This document shows, one piece after another, positions 1 to 10,556 of a stretch of 64,000 bases of DNA. The DNA is taken from NCBI GenBank assembly GCA_030407315.1, contig JALQPE010002272.1, positions 1 through 64,000 of the forward strand, written 5' to 3'. The DNA comes from Asparagopsis taxiformis. Taxonomy: Eukaryota; Rhodophyta; Florideophyceae; Bonnemaisoniales; Bonnemaisoniaceae. The position numbers and the translations under genes were made by a program. The number at the start of each line of letters is the position of its first letter. Positions within the stretch are counted from its first letter, which is position 1. The notes below the pieces were generated by a model. The model worked only from the letters and a program-made list of their open reading frames with translations, had not been told where the DNA came from and did not search any database.

Positions 1-1245
1 CCGCTTTGCCACACTTCAACAGCCTCTCTCGTCACTACTGTGTCTGAAATCGGGCCTGGGGCAGTACTGTACGGCAGTAAAATTTACTGCCTGAGGCAGT
101 AAAATTTAGTACTGTAAAAATATAAATTAAAGCCCTACTTGCCGGCAGTACAGTGCACTGCCCGGAGGCAGTGGCCATGTGCTGCCGACGGCAGTAGAAA
201 GTACTGCCTGGATGTATGACGTGAGGCAGTGGTGGGAGGCAGTGATAGTTGCTGGATTTAGATTGCCTTTCTGGCAGTGATTTGTGCTACATTGGCCTGT
301 AAAATAAAGTAGTATATTGTGCTGACTTGGGCAGCACGGGGAGGGAGTAAAATATGCTGTCCAGGAATATGGCCCACGGCAGTACTATTTGGTGGCGTGG
401 GATGCACCGTGTGGCAGTAGAAGCTAGTGTTTCCGGCAGCGTGCTGTGCTGGCTGCAGGCCCTAATGACGGCAGCACATTTTGCTATATTTAGGTAGTGC
501 CCCGATGTACTGTATGATACTGCCTGCAGGTCATGGCAGAGGCAGAGAAATGTACTGTATTCTATTATTGGACAAAGCAGTAATTTCTGCTGCTGTGTGG
601 TGCTGCTTTTTTTGTACTTACAGGTAGTGACAAGTCTATGTTCTGGCAGTAGAGTAATGCAGTGGAATATGATGACAGCAGACATGCTTCGAGGCTGTGT
701 ATTCTACTGCCTGTGGAAGCGAGTGGGGACAGTAAATTATGATGTCTGACGAAATGTGTGAAAGCAATGAAATGAGGTGCTGATAGTCTCTGGGAAAAGC
801 TGCCTGATAGTACTGCTTTATGATACGAAAAGTGCTACCGTACCGTGCTACTTGCCGTGGTGGAAAGTGCTGCCGTGCTCTACTACTTGCGTATGTGTAA
901 ATCACTGCCACGCTGTACTGCTCCAGGATATGTGAATTGCTGCCCCACAGCACTACAAAAAGTAGTAGATTTTGATGTATTATAGAGCTGTCCAGATCAG
1001 CGTAAAGTACTGTCTGATAGTGTTGTACTCGACAGGGGCATAGGACAGTACCAGTTACTGCCTGTGGCAGTGCAGTGTACTACCTGGAAGTGCTACCTGT
1101 GGCAGTACATTTCACTACCTGGAACTAGTGCTTGAGACAGTACAATTTACTGCCGGGAAGTCTATACTGAACCAGTAAATTGTAGTGCCTGGCGGTACTG
1201 ACTCGGACAGAACGGGAAAGTAGTAGAATATGATGCCTAGGGTAA
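1..1245. repeat. GGCAGTA/TACTGCC-rich interspersed motif field
   Basis: The first 1.2 kb is saturated with the short motif GGCAGTA and its complement TACTGCC, roughly thirty occurrences by eye in both orientations. They are often paired head to head around a few A/T bases, for example near 74-103 and 143-175. Motif density falls off sharply after about 1245. No ORF here looks coding. Such dense, bidirectional short motifs resemble the subterminal transposase-binding arrays of CACTA/EnSpm-type DNA transposons, and a transposase-like gene follows at 2985. That link is inference. A degenerate satellite is the alternative. Confidence 0.7.
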
Positions 1246-1733
1246 TACTTTCTAGTGCCTACAATTGATGTTCAGGACGATAGAATGAGGTGGAAATGCC
1301 ATTCCAGCCGCATGTTCAGGCATCTGGCTACGAAATGTCGGGCAGAATGGAGTATCTCTCTCGGTGGTCTTCATAGAAGTGTATAGGGATAACCAAGTGT
1401 GATCTAAAAGGATGTCAGAATTTTTATGTAGCAAGGACAACGATGCCTGAAGGATTGTTTCAGTTCTATCATTAGACTAGACTACTCATAAAATCGAACT
1501 ATCGTATCTAAAATCTTACTATCTCTACAACCAGGACTATTGTGCAAGCAAATCGAGTTCCTTGCTGTTTCAAAACTACATGTGATGTTCAGACAGGAGG
1601 GAAATAAACACCATTACAGATGATTTGCAACAGGTTAGCAATCGGATATAGAAAAGTATTGTAAAGGATGAGAAGAACATGAGTATGAATGGAATGAACA
1701 AACTTACCATCATTGAACTATTTTTGCGTGCAA

Positions 1734-1803
1734 AGGTATTGGTTGTAGGTTGGAATGACGAAAGCTTGCAAGCTTTCGTCATTCCAACCTATAACCAATA
1801 CCT
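1734..1803. repeat. loop-less 35-bp inverted repeat
   Basis: Positions 1734-1768 and 1769-1803 are reverse complements of each other with one G/T mismatch (1745 against 1792) and no spacer. The centre is the palindrome AAGCTTGCAAGCTT. Flanking bases do not pair. It could extrude as a cruciform, be a fold-back insertion, or be an assembly or replication fold-back artefact. Confidence 0.9.
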
Positions 1804-2051
1804 ATGCCAGAATCATTTGCAATCAATAGACTAGAATAGGATCAGCGAAGAACGATATTTATGGTTAGTGCACTATCTTTCATGGAAAGCATGTGGAAAG
1901 AAATGAGAGAGGGGAAGATACCTACTCGACAACGTACCAGCCTTACCTGTCATCTTCATGATAACCGGATGATGAAATGGTCCTATACGTCGCGCATCAA
2001 CAGCCTTAAATAGACAGCTCATCCACTCATAATGACCTCGTCGTAACTGGA

Positions 2052-2116
2052 AGGCAGATGATTTGGCAGACGATGATGTGGCAGATGATTTGGCAGCGGA
2101 TGATCTGTCAAATTTT
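2052..2116. repeat. short imperfect tandem repeat
   Basis: Four imperfect units built on GGCAGATGAT (variants GGCAGACGAT and GGCAGCGGAT) follow one another at 15-18-bp spacing. The rest of 1246-2640 shows no gene or other recognisable element. Confidence 0.6.
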
Positions 2117-2984
2117 CTGGACGTGATAAATTAGCAGAAATAGAAATCATGCCCCTACGCAATGTCAAACCAACCTAAAAGTCTTGGTATTGATGTTTAG
2201 CTGCATACTGAAGGAGAAACATCGAATAAATGCTGTAAATTAGAGTAGTAGACAATCCGAAAGAGAATTGCAACCGTGTTCTCATCTATATATAGTTTAT
2301 TACCATAACAAGATTACTATTGAGGCCTATTATATACCATGTACTGAAGCTAAATTGTAAATGATTCGTGTATTTCATTCAGAAAAGGAAGCAGGAATCG
2401 TTGGAGGCATTAAAGATCGCTGAAGAACCCAACATGGGAAATCAAGTCACCTGTTCCTTGAGTTAGGTAGGACACTAGTCAGTGTGAAGTTTTCGATAAG
2501 ATGTAACGGTAAGAAATATAGGTACTATAAACTATTACAGTGGCCTGGTTAAAAAGAGACGGATACCATCTTATTAGTTGCCTACTAGTTGACATTAATC
2601 CACAATTTGTGCAAGGTTCTCTCGAATCCAAAGAGAAGAGATGAAACGAACAGCTGTTCGGAAGAAAGGTACACCTCGAAGAACCCGGAGAAGGTTTGAA
2701 TCATTGCCAATCCCATACGAAAGTGGGACAAGGCACGAAAATGGGAAACCCCGCTAGTTTCGAACGAAACATTCGAGGTTCACGCCGATATACCGGACGA
2801 AAACGTCGGAAAAGCATCTGCTGAAGACGAGAATATTTCTAGTGGCAATGGAGAAGAGCACATTGCATTTTTTGAGGCTGGAAAAGTTACCAGAGAAGAA
2901 GAAACGATAGGCTCTGAGGAAAGCTCGGCCGAGAGCTGTGATGACCACGACGGAGAAGAGGCAGCGGAAGATGACCGCGGACTT

Positions 2985-5900
2985 GTGGATAAACTGCTGA
3001 CCTGGCCAGTATTCTCTGCAATAATATTGCTTAGTGGAACGCTACGGATGAAACGCAAGGACTATGAAGGTATGCGTGAGATGTCTAATTTCAAGCGGGA
3101 CATTTCGGATCAAGCACCCAGCGACTCGTACATGAGGAAAGTCATTTTACCGTTCATTCTGAAAACATGTTTCCCACAAAGCATGGATACAACGTGTGAA
3201 ATAGATGTAACAAAAAGCGGCTCTAGGCTTGGAAAGATGTCTCCAGGACTGTCTAGTAGCCGTAGAGCTCATTGTACTACATCGGTACGAGTCGTGCTAC
3301 CGAGCACATGGGCGGAAAGGGATATACAGACCGGACCCATTCTGGACTGCATAAAGTCTAGTAAAAGGGATAGTAGTGATGAAAGAGAAGATGAAGCATA
3401 TCAAATTGCTTCAGAAAGTATTGAAAACTCTTTCATTGTCAAATGCCGTTCAGCTGTTCTGAATGACCCATTCCATCGCATTTCGGTAAGTGCATCAGAT
3501 CATGACGGTCACAAGATGCACAGAAAGGTATACGCCCGACATGGAGACGAGTTGAGGATCATATGTATGCCGACGACAAATCAAGAGGCCCTGGTGGCTA
3601 AGCTGGGAGGAGCCAGAACGAAACAGGGAAAGAACATCGAAACTGGAAAGAATTCTAGGAGCAGAAGAAGTTTTACAGCAAGGAGTGACTGGAGAATTGA
3701 AGCTATCATCATTGCAAGTTATCTTGCAACCGGAGAAGAACAACAAGAATCAAATATGGAAGATGTGATAGGCCCGCAAATCGATGCAATGGAAGAAACT
3801 GAGAAAAGAAATGCGAGGCGTGTCGTCTCCACCACAACGCTCGACGGAGAACATTGCAACAATGATATTCGGGCAGGTGACGCTATCACTCTGTTTCGGC
3901 CAAAAAGTAAGTCTGATGGGAGCACATTTGAAGAGTTACTACTCGTGAACAGACATCTGAAAAAGGGACGCTCTGAACATGCGACTTTTCTCATTTGCTC
4001 CACAAGGGGAGCAACTGGGCAGCTACATCGCGAACAAATTCGGGTGAAAGACGTCCAGCTCATAGGAGCTCCAGACAAGAGGTCTAGATGGCACCCCGGC
4101 TCTAAACGTATGGATGCCTGCAGTGAGGGGAATCTTTCAGATGGCAGGAAATATATCGTATACCGATTTCTGCTATATGCTGATGACTTCCAGCCGTTCA
4201 CAAGCCGGAAAGGAAGTTTTGGTGGCTGCTATATGCTTCCATTAGGCATACAGCCAAGCAAGAGAGCAAGCTTCCACGCAGTCCGCGTTCTTGGATTCGT
4301 TCCCCCGGGAGTTTCAACAAATGTTGTAATTGAGAGAGTTGTACCCGACATTGTGAAGGGAAGTACAGACGGTTTTCCAGCGAAAGATGCAAATGGAGAA
4401 GATGTGGTCATATTCCTGGATCCTGTTGGATTTATCGGAGATTACCCAGCTGTTTCGCATACTCTGGATGTCCGTGGACACACCAGTAATACACCATGCC
4501 ATAGCTGCATTTTCGAAAAGCAAGATATGAGCAGCAGTGGAGGTTCACGAAATGCATACACAGCATTGCTAAACAGTCAGATGAGTACGCATGCCCGAGG
4601 AATGCACCGAAACAAGCTTGTGAGGGAAGTCGCATCGCAAGATCAGCTCAAAGTTCTTGGACTAAGCCTAGATCCGATTGAGAATAAGGCACTCCATAAT
4701 TTGAGTGAATCCCTTAATCGTGTGCGGAGAGGAGTTCCTACAAACGAAGAAGGAGTTCCAGTTGTTCCTTGTCAATTCGATCCATATCGCTCTGCTGTAG
4801 TTGCCCCAGACCATCTGCTCTCCGGACTGGCTCAAGATGTGATGAATGCGACAATCACCGCAGCAACACCTGTACTTCGAAATGTTGCGGAAACAGTTCT
4901 ACTGAATACCCTCCGAATGTTCTGTTTGAGTAGTCAGAGTCAGGTATTCGGGCAGAACTACCTATTATCGATGAACATGAGCGATATATTCGCTGTTCTC
5001 GTTGTAGCTCCCCAAGCATTTTATTCGGCATTTCGTATCGTCATCGGGAACTCTTGGGACGGGTATGAAAAACTTGAACGTATTCTTCGTTTGCTGAAAA
5101 AGTTTCAAATGGTTGTTGCCAGCATTCGATTCATCCCAACATGGTGGATAGATGGACTTGAGTCAACCAGGAGGTTCGAGGCCGAGAATGGCGGACGTCA
5201 TGACCACATTCTAGCTCTTGTTTCAGACTATATGAAAGAACTGCATGAGGTATGCAAGAAGGATCCTATTGCAATGAAACATCTGGACAAACCGAACTTG
5301 CATCGGTTGATAGAATTTTGCGTACATACATTACCAGCTTTTGGAGCTGCGAAACATGTGGAAGAGCTTTTATTCGAGAGAATGCACCAGCCTCTTAAAA
5401 GAGGGGTTCGAAACTCGAACCATAAGAATGAACATCTGTCATCAATGGAGCTCATCATGGCCGATGACTGGCTCGCACGAATAGCCATCACGCTGGGTGC
5501 GGTAGGTCACAATACAAAACAATGGACGTCTGCCGATTGCAGACGCGTGTATTTTGCACTAGGAAAAGGAATTTCGGAGAGTCCACATGCGACAGAAGAG
5601 GCAGCAAAAAGATGCTTCTTAAGTCCTGTATTCCATCTCATATCAGAGAGGAGCAGTACTATGGTGAGCACCCACTGTCCAATCACGCGGTGGCGAGGGG
5701 AATCTGTTGAAGACGCGAAAAATGTTCCGGCAGAAGAAACCGTCATGATGGCAAGGATACGTAAAGCTTCTGAAACTTTTCTCAGAACCAGACAGGTAAA
5801 CGGGTCTCAACATGGTGAACGACTATGGTGGCTCACTGCTGCACAAAGAGTGCGCACTAGTCATGAGGGATCTGAGAGCGAATCGAGGTTAGGGTGTGCT

Positions 5901-6341
5901 GAACCTGGAAGCATCATTCAAGCAGTGTGCAAAGATGGATGGTATGATGCTGGTATAGTAGTACCCGCCCATAGCAGGACGAGCATGGAGGAATTCACAT
6001 GTTCCAGACGTGTCCTTTTCGTCACATTGTCCTTTTTTATTGTGTTAGGGCAAGGAGAGGAGAAGAAGGCAAAGAAATGGAAGCAGAAAACTCCATATGC
6101 TGTCTGCATTCCCTTGACATGCACTGGAGACGGTATGTACCGGAAAGGTGGGAATGATACTATAGTTCACGTTGAAATTAACGACGGGGTCCGAGAAGTT
6201 TTGCACGTACATAACTGCGAGTCAGGAGTTTGTTCATACGATAGACAAAGTGGCATTGTAGAGCACAATAGTGATATTCTTTCTGGTGGTGAAGTGAGCG
6301 TCTTAACTAGAGAAGATGGATACCCACCACGTTCAGCATAG
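2985..6341 (+). CDS. Plavaka/Tnp2-like transposase-derived protein, N-terminus frameshifted
   Basis: This long ORF (about 1118 codons) belongs to a DNA transposon rather than to the host. The core between roughly residues 385 and 545 has a conserved-looking YADDF segment (about 396) and a zinc-binding-like CHSC pair (about 505-508). Both recall the Tnp2/Plavaka (CACTA superfamily) transposases common in fungi and algae; this match is from memory of the family and is moderate. No ATG opens the frame. It is open back to a stop near 2697, then reads an acidic stretch; the first internal ATG is 3048. A different frame starting at ATG 2641 gives a basic, arginine-rich N-terminus that runs into a stop near 2750, just where the acidic frame takes over. 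A one-base frameshift near 2740 would therefore join them. The C-terminal quarter is unrecognised. The gene lies between the GGCAGTA motif field and a ParB-domain gene, both probably parts of the same element. Confidence 0.6.
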   Translation: MDKLLTWPVFSAIILLSGTLRMKRKDYEGMREMSNFKRDISDQAPSDSYMRKVILPFILKTCFPQSMDTTCEIDVTKSGSRLGKMSPGLSSSRRAHCTTSVRVVLPSTWAERDIQTGPILDCIKSSKRDSSDEREDEAYQIASESIENSFIVKCRSAVLNDPFHRISVSASDHDGHKMHRKVYARHGDELRIICMPTTNQEALVAKLGGARTKQGKNIETGKNSRSRRSFTARSDWRIEAIIIASYLATGEEQQESNMEDVIGPQIDAMEETEKRNARRVVSTTTLDGEHCNNDIRAGDAITLFRPKSKSDGSTFEELLLVNRHLKKGRSEHATFLICSTRGATGQLHREQIRVKDVQLIGAPDKRSRWHPGSKRMDACSEGNLSDGRKYIVYRFLLYADDFQPFTSRKGSFGGCYMLPLGIQPSKRASFHAVRVLGFVPPGVSTNVVIERVVPDIVKGSTDGFPAKDANGEDVVIFLDPVGFIGDYPAVSHTLDVRGHTSNTPCHSCIFEKQDMSSSGGSRNAYTALLNSQMSTHARGMHRNKLVREVASQDQLKVLGLSLDPIENKALHNLSESLNRVRRGVPTNEEGVPVVPCQFDPYRSAVVAPDHLLSGLAQDVMNATITAATPVLRNVAETVLLNTLRMFCLSSQSQVFGQNYLLSMNMSDIFAVLVVAPQAFYSAFRIVIGNSWDGYEKLERILRLLKKFQMVVASIRFIPTWWIDGLESTRRFEAENGGRHDHILALVSDYMKELHEVCKKDPIAMKHLDKPNLHRLIEFCVHTLPAFGAAKHVEELLFERMHQPLKRGVRNSNHKNEHLSSMELIMADDWLARIAITLGAVGHNTKQWTSADCRRVYFALGKGISESPHATEEAAKRCFLSPVFHLISERSSTMVSTHCPITRWRGESVEDAKNVPAEETVMMARIRKASETFLRTRQVNGSQHGERLWWLTAAQRVRTSHEGSESESRLGCAEPGSIIQAVCKDGWYDAGIVVPAHSRTSMEEFTCSRRVLFVTLSFFIVLGQGEEKKAKKWKQKTPYAVCIPLTCTGDGMYRKGGNDTIVHVEINDGVREVLHVHNCESGVCSYDRQSGIVEHNSDILSGGEVSVLTREDGYPPRSA

Positions 6342-7131
6342 AGTGTTCCAGCACAGTGTTTAATACATCAGTAAACTTTCGTAATTCATTTAGCAGCAGT
6401 CCTGATCAAGTCTTCCAACAAATGCTATACAAAATTTGTACATGTCGTTTGAAGAATAGAGTGGGATTTTGTTCCATGCGCACAAATAAAGTGTGTTTTG
6501 CGAAGAGCGTACGCACTTACGTACGTATGACTCCATTGGTACTAGAGATGGAGCCGCGAGTTGCAGGACTCCTAGTTCCACAAAGTTGAGTTCGCATAAT
6601 CCAATGGAGAGCTGGCACCTGGCCAATGAAGTGGAAAATAATACCCGGTATAGTTTTCTGGCTCCAGTGACAAGTGGAGTACTATGATTCATGGCAATGG
6701 GATGGTTTTGGGAACGAAGGAATTGTGTGTGGGAAGTCCTTCGTCGAGGAATGACAGATGGCCGAATACAATTGGAGCGCGTGGAAGGTGAATCAATAAC
6801 TGATATTTCACGTTTAAACGTGTAGGGAGATCGTTTCCCGCCAAATACCACCTTGAAAGAGGAATATCTCTTGATCGTGTAGTCGGAGAGAAAAGGTGTC
6901 TTTGTCATCCTGAACGGCTTCTCTACGCGTCCAAATCTTTGCAATGGCCGGAAGCGACACTGAGCGCGCTGCGGAACCAAAGGATACCGTCGAAAGCGTT
7001 GCAGAGAGACTTGCAACGACGGTAGGCGGTGATAAAACACCTCCGGAGGTTCTGCTGATGGAGGGGCTCCGTCTGCAGCGGGAAGGGAGACGGCAGATAG
7101 CCAGACACCCATTCAGGGAGCAGACGCTGCC
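6342..7131. other. intergenic stretch with possible displaced N-terminus of the next gene
   Basis: Between the transposase-like ORF and the ParB-domain ORF no complete gene is evident. An ATG at 6944 opens a 63-codon frame with an acidic, hydrophilic peptide. Around 7036 a second frame (open from just after a TAA) gives a Gly/Ala/Ser-rich peptide that runs straight into the ATG at 7132. A single frameshift at the A-run near 7036 would fuse them and move the start of the ParB-domain gene to 6944. Confidence 0.4.
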
Positions 7132-8268
7132 ATGATAGAGGCAGCAAAAACCCTTGGTGATATATCACCATCTGGGAAAAACACTCTACGCTTTCCATCT
7201 ACTCCTGGGACGGTGAAATCGAAAAACAGGGAGAGGTCTAACGTCCGTGAAGGCGAGGGGAGTCCTGCTGGCATGGAAGCATCAGAAGAGTCTGTGATGG
7301 GGATTGACATCAACATTGTCGAATGCAGGACTGAACCTAAAATGATCAATCCGCTAGATGTTGGCAAACCGGAATCAACTTCTCGTCTTGTGCAGGAGGC
7401 CAGAGTGCGCGATCTGGTCAGCAAAATATCTACCGAGGGGTTTCTGGAAACTGGCACCCGAATGACCATCTGTGAAACAATGGGGTCAGACGGACGGAAG
7501 AAACTGCAGTGCATTGATGGAGGTCATCGTATCAGCGCTTTGCAGTCGATTGTGGAAAACAAACCGACAGTTGCTGATCGATGGAGACTGAGGAGCATTA
7601 GCGTTGACTTCATCCGACCACCTGGAACCCGTGAAATGTTTCATCCTCTTGAAGTGATGCGAATATCGCAAAAGCTGAACGAAAAGACTCATGACGTGAT
7701 AGAAGTTTCTATTGCTGACCACGTCTGTACGGTCATGAAGTTCATGATGATGAAGGGCTTGATGAAGGCGAAGGTAAATGTGTGCACAAAAGTTGTAGTC
7801 GAGAACAAGGTCATTCCAGGTTGTCAGGAAGGAATCATGATGAAGTACGTTTCGATTGCGCAGGGCTTCGGAGACGTAAATAACCCGGCGTTCGAACATT
7901 GGTCAGCTATCCCAAGTCGATTTGCAACTGAAACTAGTCCGCCAGACTCGAAGAATATGCAGGGATGCACTGTGGACGTCCTATTCGCTTCTGCGTTTCG
8001 AAAAGCTTCGGTGGACACCAAACTTGTCATTCTAGAGCTCACTGCAATGTGGACGATGTGGAAACGTAGGAAAGGAGATGGTGGTATAAGTCTAAAGACA
8101 TGCGCGCAAAAGTGGTGCTACAGCATGTGTGAAATATATGACATACTTGAGAAAGCTGTACGGAAGAAAACTCCTGGCATTCCTCACCTCATCCATGTTT
8201 CAGGAAGTTACATGAAGTACCGGAGCCAGGTGGACGAACACGAAAAACCATACGATATCGCATTTTGA
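7132..8268 (+). CDS. ParB/sulfiredoxin-fold domain protein of a DNA transposon
   Basis: The 378-residue product contains a ParB-like N-terminal domain (ParB/sulfiredoxin superfamily). An NPLDVGKPE segment lies at about residue 80, followed by a helix and then CIDGGHRISAL at about residues 126-136. The last matches the nucleotide-binding D-G-x-H-R signature of that fold. In bacteria the fold binds CTP in chromosome partitioning and can act as a nuclease; its role here is unknown. A largely helical C-terminal half follows. The TGA at 8266-8268 overlaps a frame that continues for another 290 codons, so this is probably the front half of a longer protein broken by a frameshift. Its position behind a Tnp2-like transposase in the same orientation suggests an accessory transposition protein (inference). 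Confidence 0.6.
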   Translation: MIEAAKTLGDISPSGKNTLRFPSTPGTVKSKNRERSNVREGEGSPAGMEASEESVMGIDINIVECRTEPKMINPLDVGKPESTSRLVQEARVRDLVSKISTEGFLETGTRMTICETMGSDGRKKLQCIDGGHRISALQSIVENKPTVADRWRLRSISVDFIRPPGTREMFHPLEVMRISQKLNEKTHDVIEVSIADHVCTVMKFMMMKGLMKAKVNVCTKVVVENKVIPGCQEGIMMKYVSIAQGFGDVNNPAFEHWSAIPSRFATETSPPDSKNMQGCTVDVLFASAFRKASVDTKLVILELTAMWTMWKRRKGDGGISLKTCAQKWCYSMCEIYDILEKAVRKKTPGIPHLIHVSGSYMKYRSQVDEHEKPYDIAF

Positions 8269-9125
8269 CTGTCCTCAAAGATTTCTATCCTTCCGACGCA
8301 CCAACTGGGAGAGGTATACGTGCAGCATTGACGCGGTCTATGATGAAAGAAATCCGTTATGTGGTTTTCAACGGCCCAATTCTATCGGATGACTCTCTCG
8401 ACCATTCCGTCGCGCCTGAAATAGGTGTGCAGGAAAGGCGGACTAGGCGAAAATCCTTGGAAGGGAATACTGCACCTCAACCACGACAACAATCCGCATC
8501 GTATGGTGATACTTCAAATGCTGCCATTGATCGCTCGGACGTGGTACAGAGTCCAAATGTACTTACCCAACAGCAGACACAGGGCAGTCTGGAAATATCG
8601 GATCGTGTTAACGCTGAGGTCGGTGCTGCAACACAGGTTGGTGAAGAGGCGACAGGGAAAGCGGCAGATTCCGAAAGCGCAAAGCAGGTTACAACGGACC
8701 GCGCAGTGCCTACTGCGCCTACCGAGAACAATTCTTCGAAACCTGGAGATTGTGAAGTTGGGGATGTGTTGCAGGAGAACGTAGGAACTCAAGAGCTTGA
8801 ACCAACTGGTGCAAATCGAGGAAGAAATGACCACGGTGATGAAAATGACCTGCAACAATCACCTAGCCCAGTGGCAGCCGGAAGTGCCACGCTCAGACCA
8901 GAGCAGGGTGGAAAGTCGCCGGTGAATATGTCAGTTGGTCATCCAAGAACTGGTCGAGATGGTGAAGGAGGGCCTGAATCTAGGAAGAGCGATGGGTCTG
9001 GAACGAAAGATGTCCGCGCAGAAAAATGTCCCGAACATTCTTCTGGAAGGACAACGGAGGACCCGATGAAAGGTGTACGAAATCAGGGTGATGGCACTGG
9101 AGACGCTATGTTATCTACAGCGGAT
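8268..9125 (+). pseudogene. C-terminal part of the ParB-domain protein, truncated by an LTR
   Basis: Directly after the stop at 8268 the overlapping frame stays open to 9242 and encodes a low-complexity tail rich in Gly, Ser, Glu, Gln and Thr, typical of a disordered C-terminus. It has no ATG of its own near the front, which supports a frameshifted continuation of the preceding ORF rather than a separate gene. The last 38 or so codons before 9242 are not native. They lie within the LTR that begins at 9126, so the gene was cut by the retrotransposon and its true end is missing. The sequence on the other side of that element belongs to an unrelated transposon, so the remainder cannot be found nearby. 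Confidence 0.5.
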
Positions 9126-9477
9126 TGTCGTACCGCCTGGCGGTCCTCGCTGATCGAGCCGTGTCGTTTCCCTATTGGGTACCCACTTACGGGATGTGCC
9201 AATCAGAAGGCACCAGCCAACTGGCGTGTTTCCTATACTTAGGACAAGCTAAGGCTGACAAATAACCCCACCCGGGCCTATCGGCCCCGGCCAAGACCCC
9301 ACAAGGGGCAAATTTTAACTTAGGCTGATCAGCCATACATTACAATGTAAGCCTATTGGCAATGACCTCGCGGGTAGGCGAGCGCCAGTAATTGGGTTCT
9401 GATTGGTCACTAACTGGATATTTTTTCCTAACCACTAACCCTAGCTTACAGTAGACTTAGTATAAAACGGCCACTGG
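9126..9477 (+). repeat. gypsy LTR, U3 part
   Basis: This block begins with TG and is repeated in inverted orientation at 14758-15112 with roughly 80-85% identity by eye. A TATA box (TATAAAA, 9461-9467) near its end marks it as U3 and promoter, with transcription to the right. The R-U5 end cannot be placed because no direct 3' LTR exists. The stretch 9478-9884 is R/U5 plus untranslated leader with no supported ORF. Confidence 0.75.
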
Positions 9478-9884
9478 AATAGCCAGTAGGCACGGTTTCT
9501 AGAGTAACGTAAACTCAAGTGGAATTACGACCCACAGGAACAGTGTTCGCATACCTATTGTTCAACCCCTCTCCGGGAAAACCTTAGGGTTAGCCAACAG
9601 CTCGACGGATTACGTCATCTTGCTCCATTAATACGCATCTCGCGTGAGCGCTATAATCGCACAACCCCTCCGGGTAGCGATCCCTTCTCTCTCACGAGAC
9701 TACCCGCCGGGTACCTATAAGGTTCATCTGCTCTACCGCTTCCTCTACCGAGGCTCGGGACACCTGTCGGGTGGTTTGCCGCTCTAGCGGATTTTCTACC
9801 TGCTACATTGGTCTCTCGACCTAGAACCTTGTACCCTCGGGTAAGTCTCTTTGAGAGAAATTTTCCTTCACAATCATCTTCACG

Positions 9885-10535
9885 ATGCCTCGTAACCCTA
9901 CAGCGGGACCCTCTAGTGAGGACATAGCGCCTGCCAGCGACTTATCCGATTCGGATCTGATCGCCGAAGAAGGCGTGGTGATTAACACCCTGCAAGACCG
10001 AGCCTACCGAATCTTCAACGAACGGTTGGAAGAGTTCAAGGCTGAATTCAGCACCGTCGTCGAGAAGACTGTTCAAGACCGCAGGGCGGAAATCGTAGAC
10101 GCTACGGTCGAAACCGTCATGGAACTGGTCGAGCCAAAGCTGATGGCCGCCAGCCGAGAAGCCACCCAAGATCGGGACGCCGAGTTCCTAGTGGAAACCT
10201 GGAATCAGGTCAAAGCCGAATTCGCTAAACGCGTATCTCTTTTGGAAACTCGTCTGGAGGAGCTTTCGATTCACGGCTTTAGTGCCAGTCCATTAGGACA
10301 ACAGGAGGTTCCTGCTCGCCGCATCCGATCGGCTGACTTCCCTGACCCTACATCCGGTAGGGAGGAAGAAGAAGATCCCCGATTGGATCAAGTCGCAGAA
10401 GCAACCCGACACCTGTCGGACCGTGTCGACGCCCTCGCCGAATCACTATCCCAAACAGGGAATATCTCTCGCACGAGACAGCACACTCGTGCCACCGGAT
10501 CTGCACCGGAAAATCCCTCGTGGGATGATGAATAA
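9885..10535 (+). CDS. gypsy ORF1, coiled-coil gag-like protein
   Basis: A 216-residue acidic protein opens at a true ATG in the leader of the gypsy element. The N-terminus is disordered; residues about 30-130 and 165-190 are heptad-rich and should form helices or coiled coils. No zinc knuckle or enzyme motif is present. It ends with TAA, and the downstream gag frame is the same reading frame with only this stop between them (eight codons to the next GTG). Gag could thus be made as one long protein by stop read-through, or as two proteins. The family placement (N-terminal gag segment) rests on position and composition only. Confidence 0.6.
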   Translation: MPRNPTAGPSSEDIAPASDLSDSDLIAEEGVVINTLQDRAYRIFNERLEEFKAEFSTVVEKTVQDRRAEIVDATVETVMELVEPKLMAASREATQDRDAEFLVETWNQVKAEFAKRVSLLETRLEELSIHGFSASPLGQQEVPARRIRSADFPDPTSGREEEEDPRLDQVAEATRHLSDRVDALAESLSQTGNISRTRQHTRATGSAPENPSWDDE

Positions 10536-10556
10536 GGACCTCTTGAGGAAGGCTTA

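Noticed and set aside
1..1245. CRISPR-like array
   Set aside because: Motifs are too short, occur in both orientations, and lack regular spacers; the genome is eukaryotic.
2985..6341. Giant host gene interpretation of the long ORF
   Set aside because: Neighbouring motif field, frameshifted start, Tnp2-like core and transposon context favour a mobile-element origin.
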